Source: Perkinsela sp. pyNocScin1
Lineage: Eukaryota > Euglenozoa > Kinetoplastea > Prokinetoplastida > Perkinselidae
Assembly: GCA_964019655.1 (NCBI GenBank)
Contig: CAXHTR010000005.1
Span: 1 to 64,000, forward strand
Length of the DNA stretch: 64,000 nt
Direction of reading: 5' to 3'
The number at the start of each line of letters is the position of its first letter. The first letter of the stretch is position 1. The position numbers and the translations under genes are program-made. The notes below the pieces were generated by a model. The model ran no database searches. It was not told where the DNA came from and was given only the letters and a program-made list of their open reading frames with translations. This document shows positions 34,060 to 43,364 of the stretch, piece after piece.

Positions 34060-35460
34060 TTACCTATCGTCGAGGTTGCCACAGTTCTTCTTAATGAAGC
34101 TCACGATAGAATCTAAATGTGATGCGTTTAACCCATAGGAAGCATTTTGCCGGATAAATTGCAGGGCAGCAGCTTCAGGGTTTTCATTTTTCCCGAAGTG
34201 TAGTTGAAGTACTTGACCAGCGATTTCGATTGAGAATGTTAATTCCTCTGATTCTTTGAAGGGGGCCTTTTTCAGACATTGATATCCTACTGGATTCCAG
34301 CAATTGAAATTTTGCGACCAACAGTACACCCGTTTCTTTGAGCTATCTTGTAAAGTATAGGCAACCTGACCTTCGAATTCCCCAGGTCGGGAAGGAAGAT
34401 CACTACCAGGCAAATTTTCTGTAAGTGTAGCTTCTAAGCCACAGGGGATTTCACACGATGCAACCATTTGGCGTAATTCATTCTCTGCAGTCAGTAGGAT
34501 GCATGAGCCCTGGTCTACGGACCAAAAGCGTATCCCACCGTCAGCACATGCTGTGGCAAAATATCCATCATGCAAGGTAGCGATGGACCAAACCGTGTTC
34601 GGATGGTAGATAATCTGTGAGATTTTGCCATTCATCCATATTCGTACAGTGCGATCTTCAGAGGCCGATATTATTCCACCGTTGTCCAACAGGGATAACT
34701 TGTAGACGAAAGAATGATGACCCTGTAGACATACAAGGATATCACCATTTAAGTTTACCTTATAAATGCAGCAATCATTGCCACAAGACCAAAAATCATC
34801 TTTACCTGCAGAGATGAGGTCTCGTATGCTATCTTTGTGATGTTTGTACTCATATGTTGGCATAGCCAATCCAAGATCCCATCTTAAAATGCGTCGATCA
34901 CCCGATCCAGATAAAACCAGCTCATTTTTTCCTTGCTGCATGGTACAAATGCAGAGAACACCCTCTGTATGCCCTTTCAGGACTCGTAAGAGTTTGCCAT
35001 CACTTCCCCATACCGCGATCGTTTTGTCCCAGCTTCCGGAAATAATCCCACCGCTCCAAGCAGCCAGGCATGAAACATTCGAAGTATGGTATTCTAAAAC
35101 AAACTCTAAGCCAGATTCAATGTTCCATCCAATGATATGGCTGTCTTGTGCACCGCTAATGATCGTATCAAGGGGGGTCGAAGTAAAAGAATTTTCAGCA
35201 AGCCCAAAATTTCCATGCCATGATATCCCGCCATTTGATAAAAGGGAGGAAACTTGACCACTGTGTAGATCATGCTTCCATATGGAGTGGCTTTGTCCAT
35301 TTTCATCAGGCATTGAGCAGAGAGCTACACTATTCTTATTACCTGAGAGGATGAAAAGATTGTCTGCGACTTTAGCTGTTGTGATCTGGCGAATAGCAAA
35401 TGGCCAGTGGATATGTCCTGCAAAGTAGTAAGGTTTGAAGGTGCATTCATCATGATGCAT
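34060..35460 (-). CDS. DOA1: WD40-PFU ubiquitin-binding protein, DOA1/UFD3/PLAA-like
   Basis: A 466-aa protein starting at the ATG at 35460 (the longer frame opens with TTG). The first 320 residues form about seven WD40 blades with words such as IISGSWDKTIAVWG, VLSGSGDRRILRWD, IISASEDRTVRIW and FATACADGGIRFWS. The C-terminal part resembles a PFU domain: GQVAYTLQ, RVYCWSQNFNCWNPVG, a FSIEIAGQVLQLHFGKNENPEAAALQFI stretch and a final helix. DOA1/PLAA binds ubiquitin and CDC48/p97 and acts in ubiquitin-dependent sorting and turnover. The usual C-terminal PUL domain, which contacts CDC48, is missing because the protein ends right after PFU. Confidence 0.8.
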   Translation of the reverse strand: MHHDECTFKPYYFAGHIHWPFAIRQITTAKVADNLFILSGNKNSVALCSMPDENGQSHSIWKHDLHSGQVSSLLSNGGISWHGNFGLAENSFTSTPLDTIISGAQDSHIIGWNIESGLEFVLEYHTSNVSCLAAWSGGIISGSWDKTIAVWGSDGKLLRVLKGHTEGVLCICTMQQGKNELVLSGSGDRRILRWDLGLAMPTYEYKHHKDSIRDLISAGKDDFWSCGNDCCIYKVNLNGDILVCLQGHHSFVYKLSLLDNGGIISASEDRTVRIWMNGKISQIIYHPNTVWSIATLHDGYFATACADGGIRFWSVDQGSCILLTAENELRQMVASCEIPCGLEATLTENLPGSDLPSRPGEFEGQVAYTLQDSSKKRVYCWSQNFNCWNPVGYQCLKKAPFKESEELTFSIEIAGQVLQLHFGKNENPEAAALQFIRQNASYGLNASHLDSIVSFIKKNCGNLDDR

Positions 35461-35568
35461 GGCTGAGAATAGCAAATAGCATGTAAAAACGTGTACAAAA
35501 ACAATATACGAATATTTTTGAATCTATATACACATTAAAAGATATTCATGTAGAGCAACCGATGAGGA

Positions 35569-36651
35569 TCATATTCCAAAAAGGTCACGCATTGACCCAT
35601 TGATGAAAAGTGCTAAGTCCCGAAAAAGGATAGAGCGCTCGGAAGGGAGCGTGGCATAGTCATCGCTATCAATTTTAAGGTTTCTGACGGACTCGAGAGT
35701 ATCTTCGTCGAATAAAAACCAATACATCAAGTTCCCAGATGCTAAAGCGCAACCGCCAGTAGATAGAAAGATAGCTGGGACAATATAGAGAAGTGCAGGC
35801 TGTGCTGTGCTATACACGATCACTGCTGCAAGGGCGCATAATAGGCCAATGGTGTAACCGGCCATGGAGTACAGAAAAAAACGGCAGCTGATTCCCTTCC
35901 TACTCATCGCCATATCGAAGCGATGCATAAGGGCTACAAAAATTCCAGGGACAATAATGTCACCGAGGCCCAAAAGACTGTAGTGAAAGTCACCGGAATG
36001 AAAAATATGAGGCACTACTAATTTAATCGGAGCATCAATGTTGTGAGCAAGGCTAAGCATCAGGTCCGAGCCGAAAACCCAAAGAATATCGTAACAAAAG
36101 AGACCAGACAAAAGAATCAAACCAGTTGTTGTTCTCGAAATATGCGATTGCGAGATAGCTTGAAAGCAAAAAGATATGCCAAGGATATTATTTGTCACCC
36201 ATAGCGGAGAAAGCGCATGCAGCAATGCAATGGCTATAGAAAGAAGCCCTGAAAAGACGGAGGGCTTTCTTCCACTCAAATGTAAAAACAGGCTATTCAC
36301 TGAAAAAATACCCACAAGAGTCAGATAGCACACGAAGACGAAATTGAATACTTGCTTTGATGTGATATGCATTGCGGCAGAGAAAGTGAAGAGTAAAAGA
36401 CACGCATGCAAGGGTAAGTATATTGCAGATGAAGTAGTGATGGTCTCATAATTTTTACCCTCATCATTTTGTCGATGGGCCTCACTTTCGCGAGATCCAA
36501 GAAAGATCACTGTCATGGCCATCATAACAAGGCCTACGTACGGAACAAACCATGAGAGATTTTCCAGAGTTTCAGATGGAGTACTGTACAAACCATACAG
36601 CACAATGCTGAGTATGCTGTTCAGGAGAAAGATATCCCGGTGCCGTAGCAT
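35569..36651 (-). CDS. SPP: Signal peptide peptidase (presenilin-type aspartyl protease)
   Basis: A 360-aa multi-pass membrane protease that cleaves leftover signal peptides inside the ER membrane. All three family signatures are visible: YD in CYDILWVFGSD (187-188), GLGD in LLGLGDIIVPGIF (228-231) and the PAL motif in TAQPALLYIVP (285-287). About nine hydrophobic segments fit the fold. I start at the ATG at 36651, since the longer frame begins with GTG. The protein ends with a cytosolic tail that lacks an obvious KKXX retrieval signal. The related SPPL group is an alternative assignment. Confidence 0.9.
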   Translation of the reverse strand: MLRHRDIFLLNSILSIVLYGLYSTPSETLENLSWFVPYVGLVMMAMTVIFLGSRESEAHRQNDEGKNYETITTSSAIYLPLHACLLLFTFSAAMHITSKQVFNFVFVCYLTLVGIFSVNSLFLHLSGRKPSVFSGLLSIAIALLHALSPLWVTNNILGISFCFQAISQSHISRTTTGLILLSGLFCYDILWVFGSDLMLSLAHNIDAPIKLVVPHIFHSGDFHYSLLGLGDIIVPGIFVALMHRFDMAMSRKGISCRFFLYSMAGYTIGLLCALAAVIVYSTAQPALLYIVPAIFLSTGGCALASGNLMYWFLFDEDTLESVRNLKIDSDDYATLPSERSILFRDLALFINGSMRDLFGI

Positions 36652-36766
36652 TTGTGAGTCAAAAAACACAGTACATACACAATTGTAAAGATGCACAGCT
36701 CGTTTTATCTAAAGTGAAGATAAACACGATAACCTTCTGCATAAGCGAAGAACTGATCTTGAACTT

Positions 36767-37510
36767 TTAGGTTTTTCGTAGTGTGTCAGACATGGTTTTG
36801 AGACTACTTAAAATTGAGACCTTTTTGTCGAAGAGCGCTTCTATTTGGTTTTCCAGCTCATCACATTGCTCAAATGCATCAGGTAGCATACTAGCGATAT
36901 TCGATTGCGTAGCTGCGCCTTGAAATTCCTTATTTTCAGATAGATTAGACAAATGCCCAAGTAAGGCAGCTTGCGACGTCCAATAATCCTTTGCTGAAAT
37001 CTGAGTATCTTTTTCCAAAGCAGATTGGTGGTATATATCCGAGTTCTTGCGCTGATAGGTACTCACAGACCGCTGTTTCACAATCATCTCCGTGTACGCA
37101 ATGAGCCGATCCATCAGTGCATTAATTTCAAACTCAATCTTTGCTACTGAACGAAAATTTTCGTGTATATTCTTTGTCAGTGATGAAAGAAGAGGATTGA
37201 CCTTTTCAAACTCGCCATAGGTATACCTGTCGAAAGTTGTTGCTGAGGCCTGCCGCATCGTTGCCCTCGCGCCCTTGCTTATTTGAACGGGTGGTATACA
37301 GCGTAGTGATTCTTCAGGAACTCTATCTGCACTACATACCTTCTTCCCACTACCCTGGGAAGAGCAATGGCCACTACTTTCAAGAGGCACTTTGCGCGGC
37401 CGCCCCCTCTTTGGCTTTGGTGGTGCTATCGGTAAAGATAAGTGCTCTTCAGCTGTCATGTCGGAGAGTCTAAAAGGCTTATAAAAGGCACCTGATAGTT
37501 TTGATCCCAT
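36767..37510 (-). CDS. Uncharacterised nuclear-type protein with an AT-hook
   Basis: A 247-aa protein that I do not recognise. Near residues 31-43 it has a basic proline-rich stretch with the AT-hook core KRGRP, which in known proteins binds the minor groove of AT-rich DNA. The second half is helical with likely coiled-coil segments (DELENQIEALFDKKVSILSSLKTM). I chose the ATG at 37510; the longer frame opens with TTG and would overlap the neighbouring gene. It may be a chromatin or transcription-complex subunit, but that is a guess from the AT-hook alone. Confidence 0.6.
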   Translation of the reverse strand: MGSKLSGAFYKPFRLSDMTAEEHLSLPIAPPKPKRGRPRKVPLESSGHCSSQGSGKKVCSADRVPEESLRCIPPVQISKGARATMRQASATTFDRYTYGEFEKVNPLLSSLTKNIHENFRSVAKIEFEINALMDRLIAYTEMIVKQRSVSTYQRKNSDIYHQSALEKDTQISAKDYWTSQAALLGHLSNLSENKEFQGAATQSNIASMLPDAFEQCDELENQIEALFDKKVSILSSLKTMSDTLRKT

Positions 37511-37542
37511 GCTATAAGAGCTGAAGGATATACACAGATATG

Positions 37543-39096
37543 TCACATTGGACAAGCAGATAACTTTTGCTTTATCAAGTTGGCTTGCAGCCTTTCCATC
37601 CGAAGCTTGGCGCCGAACGGAAGACTAGGGAAAACTGTCGCGATATCCCCTTTTGTTAAGGATATGAATACTTCGCTGTCGATTTCCTGCTTTTTAAGAA
37701 CTTGTATGTATTGTCCGAGCCCTGATAGTCGAAACGACTCACAAAGGTCAGTTGGAGCAGATCGCTTGATTGCATCTTCTCTTTGTGAAGTACCTGGTTC
37801 TTCAGTAATATTTGATTTGATGATTGGAGACGAAGATGAAGCGCTTTCACATTTCTCGAAGCTAGAAAATTGCTCCATCACTGTCTCAGCTTCCCGTAAG
37901 CTCATTCTCTGAGCTGCAGTCACCAGCCCTTGAGCATTCAGGGCGATGTCGCTATTGAAGAAGTCCCAGAAGCCATGATCAGCATTTGCTAAGCCTAGGT
38001 CACCCAGTTCCTTTTCAAAAAACTCTTTCAGCTTTGAAATTGCGAAATCAAGAGCCTTGTTTTCATTAAAACCTCCATGAAATTTCAATGCAGTCTTAGC
38101 CTGAGCTGCTTCGAAGTATGTGAGGTGCTTCTTAAGCTGCTCGGATGTTGCTATGGTGTCTTCTACCATTCCAAAGTGGGATAAATAAATTTTCCTCGGC
38201 TTCAGGCTAATAATTTTATCTATGGCATCTCGCTGTAAGGATGCATTGAAATCCGGGGGACTACTTGAAGGGTAGAAAAATGGCTCACTCACATTGAAAA
38301 GAGTAAACCACGGGTAGCTAATTCCGTAAGCATCGCCTGAAAAAACACTTTCGGTTGCCTTATCCAAGACCACCATGTGATGCTTCGCATGCCCATCGAC
38401 ATGGAAGAACTGAAGCTCGCGCCCCTCACTTAGCTCCACTGATTCCCCATCACCGATCTCTTGCACTCTTGACTTTTCACATGGAATGACCTCTCCATAC
38501 AGTTCTCGAAATCTATCCTTTCCATAGATTGCAGAAGTTGCGGAGACTAGTTTCGTGGGATCTACGAGATGCCTTGATGCTCTTGGGTGGCATAATACAA
38601 CAGCATTCGGACATTTTTTCAAAAGCTGGCCAGTCGCACCGGCATGATCCAGGTGAGCATGCGTCACAATTATATACTTAACATCTTCGTAGCGAATACC
38701 AAACTGCTTATTTCTCGTTTGAAACTCGTCATTGATATACGAAAGGGCATTGCTTGTGTTGTTATCAATGAACGCAGCGGTAGAATTAGCGCTACACCCA
38801 AGTGGAGACGACCAAAGTAAATATGACGCAGCAGTTAAAGGATGGCCTCGATACATGCAGTCTATAGTGCTTGTGCAGTGTCTCAGTCTCGATGAGTAGT
38901 TATATAGCATGTGAAACATTGGTGGCTGCACATATGCTAGGTCACCCATGCTACTCATGAAATTATTTCTTGATATATATGATGGACGCATTACTTCACT
39001 TTTATGCCATTGGCACACATTGATATGAAGTAGAAGAGTAAAATGGGCAATCCATACGGTGTACTGTATCGAATGAAAAGAAGAGTATAGGTTCAT
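37543..39096 (-). CDS. Metallo-beta-lactamase-fold hydrolase with C-terminal SAM domain
   Basis: A 517-aa protein. The MBL fold (about 80-330) has the full zinc ligand set in order: THAHLDHAG (H146, H148, D150, H151), a histidine in HVDGHAKHH (about H236), the bridging aspartate in VFSGDAYG (D255) and a histidine in YLSHFG (H307). Residues of about 453-508 look like a sterile alpha motif (LSGLGQYIQVLKKQEIDSEVFISLTKGDI). MBL enzymes hydrolyse diverse esters, thioesters and nucleic acids; SAM domains mediate protein or RNA binding. The substrate is unknown. A hydrophobic N-terminal stretch (about 12-28) may be a signal anchor, unless the real start is a later methionine such as M36 or M47. I do not recall this pairing in a well-known family. 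Confidence 0.8.
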   Translation of the reverse strand: MNLYSSFHSIQYTVWIAHFTLLLHINVCQWHKSEVMRPSYISRNNFMSSMGDLAYVQPPMFHMLYNYSSRLRHCTSTIDCMYRGHPLTAASYLLWSSPLGCSANSTAAFIDNNTSNALSYINDEFQTRNKQFGIRYEDVKYIIVTHAHLDHAGATGQLLKKCPNAVVLCHPRASRHLVDPTKLVSATSAIYGKDRFRELYGEVIPCEKSRVQEIGDGESVELSEGRELQFFHVDGHAKHHMVVLDKATESVFSGDAYGISYPWFTLFNVSEPFFYPSSSPPDFNASLQRDAIDKIISLKPRKIYLSHFGMVEDTIATSEQLKKHLTYFEAAQAKTALKFHGGFNENKALDFAISKLKEFFEKELGDLGLANADHGFWDFFNSDIALNAQGLVTAAQRMSLREAETVMEQFSSFEKCESASSSSPIIKSNITEEPGTSQREDAIKRSAPTDLCESFRLSGLGQYIQVLKKQEIDSEVFISLTKGDIATVFPSLPFGAKLRMERLQANLIKQKLSACPM

Positions 39097-39152
39097 CGTG
39101 CGATGAAGTCAAATACTAGCCTTAAGCACCCAAAGCTTCGCGTGTATAGCTT

Positions 39153-40538
39153 TCAAGCATCTTTTGAATCAATTCTTTCATTCAAGAAATTCTTTGTGGT
39201 TGAAAATATCACATACATAGTAGTCGATGATGGGACACCTTTCAAAAGATTTGGGAGAAGACCGCGGTACAATCCTATATAGCCCTCCTTTCTGAGAATG
39301 CTCATGAAGCAGTGCATCATATTTCTATAGATGATTGGCCTACCACTCATACCCTGCACCTGCATACGCAAGCGGATCAAGTTTAAGGGGTATGTAACGA
39401 CTTGTGCAGTTGTAGAGCTGGCGGCACCGATAAGCATTGACATTTTTGTCGACAAAGGAGCGTTAGCCTTTTCTTTCATGGCTGGTGATGTCACTGCGTA
39501 TTGTTTCCAAATATCTTGTAGCCAAAAAAATAGGCCCATCTCAACACCCCTGTTCGGCACGATACCTGCTAAATTCGCCCCCATTCCTCTGTAAAACTCG
39601 CTTAATCCAGAAATCCGTATTTGCATCTTCTGTTTTCGAGACAGGCTGTACATATGACGGGTAGTTTGATCAAAGGATGATTTTTGCGCGCCTGTGCGGT
39701 AGGAACCCCTGTTTTTCTTAATTGGAATAGATTTTGATTCCATTGACATCTTTAAAGAAGCATTTTGGAAGCCTTTGCGATAAGTCTGCCTGACGCAGTC
39801 AGCGATAGAAGTAAATTCCGCTGAGCCAGCGACAGCCATTCTGGTTTTTATCAGCTCAAGGGGGTAAACCACTACTTGCGCTGTTGCCCCTGCAGCTGCT
39901 GATATAATGAATTGTGAGGTAAATGATGAGCACTGGGGGGTAATGTGACTGCTTTTGGATTCACTGACAAGGAGCTGTTGATACATCTGCCTCGTTCCAA
40001 ACGCAAGCGCGAATTCAGGGCCAGCCTTTATGCAGTTGATCCCGTTTCCCCTCCAAAAAACAGAAACGGAGCTAACTTTCTGAAAGAGCGAACGGACGTG
40101 TTCAAGAAATTTTCTTCCAGAGCCATCGACAGAGGTACTTCGTGATGCTATATCTTTATGAGTGTCGCCATCTCTGAGTATGATTCTGATAAGCTGCGAG
40201 ATCGAATAGTTATAATTAGCATTGTTTCGGATATTTTTGTTGGAAATATGGCATGTCGGGTGAATCATTGTATGCTGCAGAATTCTTCCCTCTTGCATCA
40301 AGAGCTTTAGACGATCTAGGGGCGCTGTGATAGTTCTACTTACCATCCCCGCTGTAAAACCAGAAAGAAAGGTTACAATAACTTCTCTATACTTTCTAAG
40401 CGTATATTCGTATTTTGACTGCCCTGAGGACTGTACGTACATGCTGCTCGACTTCGTGCTACATTCTTCGGTCTGCACAGAATTTTCGGGCTGCGAAGTA
40501 CCGTCAATTCCAGAAAGTTTAGAGTCTGGGTCTTTCAT
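39153..40538 (-). CDS. Mitochondrial carrier protein, SCaMC-like without EF-hands
   Basis: A 461-aa solute carrier of the inner mitochondrial membrane (or another organelle membrane). The three tandem carrier repeats each show the PX[DE]XX[KR]-type signature: TAPLDRLK (about 71-78), VYPLELIKTR and TYPLNLIRLR, the last with N in place of the acidic residue. The first signature and SGFTAGMVSRT context resemble ATP-Mg/phosphate carriers (SCaMC), but the calcium-binding EF-hand domain of that group is absent. Long insertions after the first and third transmembrane helices (about 85-145 and 250-300) are unusual and account for the extra length over the usual 300 aa. The substrate cannot be assigned. 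Confidence 0.85.
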   Translation of the reverse strand: MKDPDSKLSGIDGTSQPENSVQTEECSTKSSSMYVQSSGQSKYEYTLRKYREVIVTFLSGFTAGMVSRTITAPLDRLKLLMQEGRILQHTMIHPTCHISNKNIRNNANYNYSISQLIRIILRDGDTHKDIASRSTSVDGSGRKFLEHVRSLFQKVSSVSVFWRGNGINCIKAGPEFALAFGTRQMYQQLLVSESKSSHITPQCSSFTSQFIISAAAGATAQVVVYPLELIKTRMAVAGSAEFTSIADCVRQTYRKGFQNASLKMSMESKSIPIKKNRGSYRTGAQKSSFDQTTRHMYSLSRKQKMQIRISGLSEFYRGMGANLAGIVPNRGVEMGLFFWLQDIWKQYAVTSPAMKEKANAPLSTKMSMLIGAASSTTAQVVTYPLNLIRLRMQVQGMSGRPIIYRNMMHCFMSILRKEGYIGLYRGLLPNLLKGVPSSTTMYVIFSTTKNFLNERIDSKDA

Positions 40539-40601
40539 ATTAGCACAAAAAGAAAAAAGCGTAAAGATAGTTAATGAGCGGACAATTAAGAGCTGGTACT
40601 A

Positions 40602-43097
40602 TCACAAAGTTGAGAGACAGATTCTCGTGGACCAGAGCTTTTTCGCGGAAAAAAAAGCACAGCCATCTGTTTTCTCCGTATCGATTGCGTTTAACACACG
40701 AGCATTGAGAAGTGGAATGATTTCATGGCATATGCATGCCATCGACTGAGCAAAGAGATTTGATATATCATAAATGGTGTACAGTACAGAATTTTGACGG
40801 GCTAGAAGGTTTAATATGAACATTTGTAATTTTGTAACCTTAATGGGTACTCTCCTTCTTTTGCCGCCAATGTAGCTTGTGAGTGAAAGCTGATACGAAT
40901 CTTGGGACAAAGGCTGTATTTCTCTCTGCAAGGCGCTCGTGTCATTAGAAGTAGGGTGATCGATCATGAGGTGATCATGGTATAAAAAATCCGTGGCTTT
41001 CTGCAGACTACCATCACTTTTTGGAAGGCAGCAAGCTTCTGGCCAATACAAGTACGAGATTCTTAAGTGCAGCCCACGCCCAGGTTTGTAAAGATTGTTT
41101 CGATGGGTTATATCTTGTCTAGGTGGGGAAAGAGAGAGCGCTGATTGGATATCGTTTAATAGAACTAGACATTGCCGGTATGTATGAGCTATCTCAGAGG
41201 GTTCGGTAGCAGTCATAGACATAATGCAAGCGTTAGCAGTGTCAAATAGAGAATGTTTATAACTTTTCACGAAAGGTGCTTGAGCTCGGCCAACTTGAGT
41301 GTAGAACATAGGCATGACATTAAGAAGTGCTGGCGATTTCTTGTTCATCACAAGTTTTTGAAATAAATCCGACAAATTTGACAAGCGCATCTCAATACAT
41401 GAAGTATCGGAATTTCTTTCTCGGGTTGCAAAATAAATACCCACAAGATCCATCGCAAAGTTACGGAGAAATGATTGCACAAATGCATTTGCATTATTTC
41501 TGAAGCAAATTGATGATGAGGCTTTCATGCACAGATCAACAACTTTCATAGCAATGCTTCTACCTTGCGCAGATGTGAGGGCTGAACCAAACAAGAGGAA
41601 GTTCGACAAAATGATGCCGGATGAATTGATACGATTGATGTGGAAAGAGCACAGTTCTTGCGCAATACTAGTTCTGAATATCGATAGGGTGTCTCTTACG
41701 GAACTATCAGCAAGGAGCTCATGAGGGCGATCAATAAAGTATAAAAAGGAGCGTATCTCAGACAAGGAACTTTGAAATTGCATTGTCTTTTCGAGCTGAA
41801 AGCTCTTGCACCTTTTCGCTACATTACATTGGTTGCGGTGCAGAACGAGCAGCAGCAACCATGATAAAAGGGTATGGTTATCTGATGACATCTTGAGGTA
41901 TGTTGCTATGGTTAAGCATACTGTCTCTCTACCGGGTGTATATAATTTTGTTCGCACAGTTGTGATACCAAGACAAATTCCGATTTTGATACTTTTTTTC
42001 AGTCGTTTGAGCAAGATATTGCTAGATCGCACGCCGTCCCAGGCCGCCAAGAGGTTAGTAGGACGCCTTTGCTGAAAAAGTGAGATGATTTCGTTTGTTT
42101 TGACCGATCTATCATGCCTACAGAATTCTCTGATGAATCTATCAAGTTCAAATAAGAGCCAGAGGCGCAATATATCTTTGTGGAAATGCAGAAAGCTTTT
42201 TTCGTTAAATTGATCTTCAGAGATATTCTCTAGCATAAAAGAGCAATAGAACTCGTATGCAGCATTCATTTGAGACTCTATCAATGAAACACCGGTATTG
42301 TTATAAGCTTCAGTGATTCTCAGGTAGTGCATGATAGTCAGTGGGAGTAGTTGTGTAAATGCGTCGGCAAAGAGATGAGAGCGGGGTGAAGCACTAAGTT
42401 CACTACCTGTATCACAACATATGTTCAGACCATGAGATATTTTTTTCCGAATTTCCCTTACAGTTTTGGACAATGATTTTTGAGCTTCTGTATAAATTTC
42501 ATGCCTCGTAAAGTGGCCGATGCTGTGGCAAATGAAGAGCTCAGGTTCAAGTGTGAACCTTCTCCAATTTTCGTATTCACTGATGCCAAAACATGATTGT
42601 GCTATCATTGAGGAAAGGTGTGAGCATTCACCTACTGGATTAGAATGTTTCATTGTCAAGCTCAGCAGCTGCTGATTGAATTTTCTTCTCATCTTATAAG
42701 CTGAAAATTCCGTCAAGTTAACGCAGCTCTCCGAGTTACACGGTATGAGAGTCTCAATAAGCATGCCCACTTGCGATATTTTCTGTAAAGAATGGTATGT
42801 TTTCTCGAGATAATTGCGAAACAACGAATTTTCACGATCTGCAAGTTTTTGTGAATGCATTGTGGCGCTTAGCTTGTCAATATCTCTCATAAGACTCGTA
42901 ATGAAGTTGCTTAAAAATGTTTCCAGGGCATGCATCACGTCAAGTGTATTAGAGTAAAACTGCCGAATTTTTTTGATTTGTAGCTTTACATCGATGAGCG
43001 AATCTTGTGATTTCGGTGAGGATGATAAGTCCATCTGAAAAGGCCAAAAGTTTATTGGTTTATAGTGCTTGAAATCGGATTTCTCTGCATTATACAT
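40602..43097 (-). CDS. Divergent cullin-like protein (cullin/APC2 family)
   Basis: An 831-aa, mostly helical protein. The N-terminal two thirds would correspond to cullin repeats but are too diverged to align by eye. The C-terminal part follows cullin order: LHLRISYLYWPEACCLP where cullins have the VLTTGxWP strand, then a segment like the LTWLYSLG region, strands SLTSYIGGKRRRVPIKV, and the KLQMFILNLLARQN helix that matches the STFQMxxLLLFN signature, followed by a winged-helix pattern. Cullins scaffold RING ubiquitin ligases. The protein stops soon after the first winged helix, so the second winged helix with the NEDD8 acceptor lysine is absent. It could be an APC2-like subunit of the anaphase-promoting complex, which is not neddylated. 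Confidence 0.5.
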   Translation of the reverse strand: MYNAEKSDFKHYKPINFWPFQMDLSSSPKSQDSLIDVKLQIKKIRQFYSNTLDVMHALETFLSNFITSLMRDIDKLSATMHSQKLADRENSLFRNYLEKTYHSLQKISQVGMLIETLIPCNSESCVNLTEFSAYKMRRKFNQQLLSLTMKHSNPVGECSHLSSMIAQSCFGISEYENWRRFTLEPELFICHSIGHFTRHEIYTEAQKSLSKTVREIRKKISHGLNICCDTGSELSASPRSHLFADAFTQLLPLTIMHYLRITEAYNNTGVSLIESQMNAAYEFYCSFMLENISEDQFNEKSFLHFHKDILRLWLLFELDRFIREFCRHDRSVKTNEIISLFQQRRPTNLLAAWDGVRSSNILLKRLKKSIKIGICLGITTVRTKLYTPGRETVCLTIATYLKMSSDNHTLLSWLLLLVLHRNQCNVAKRCKSFQLEKTMQFQSSLSEIRSFLYFIDRPHELLADSSVRDTLSIFRTSIAQELCSFHINRINSSGIILSNFLLFGSALTSAQGRSIAMKVVDLCMKASSSICFRNNANAFVQSFLRNFAMDLVGIYFATRERNSDTSCIEMRLSNLSDLFQKLVMNKKSPALLNVMPMFYTQVGRAQAPFVKSYKHSLFDTANACIMSMTATEPSEIAHTYRQCLVLLNDIQSALSLSPPRQDITHRNNLYKPGRGLHLRISYLYWPEACCLPKSDGSLQKATDFLYHDHLMIDHPTSNDTSALQREIQPLSQDSYQLSLTSYIGGKRRRVPIKVTKLQMFILNLLARQNSVLYTIYDISNLFAQSMACICHEIIPLLNARVLNAIDTEKTDGCAFFSAKKLWSTRICLSTL

Positions 43098-43364
43098 ACA
43101 TATACAAAAAAGCTAAACGAATTTTGTCTTCTGCCACACATAGTGAAGACCTTAAAATGTCAACCAGGAAAATTCACTGTTATACTCGAGCCTCATTAGA
43201 TGTTAACTGTTTATTATTATGCACAAGTTAGTTCAACTTCAGTATGAAGTCATTTTGTCTTTACTGCGCAGCCGACGAGTTCGAGAAAAGAGGCACTTTC
43301 ATGCAAGCTCTACAGGATGTTGCCCTCTAGTTATGCTGTAGAGCAACTCTCGTGTCCTAAGAGC

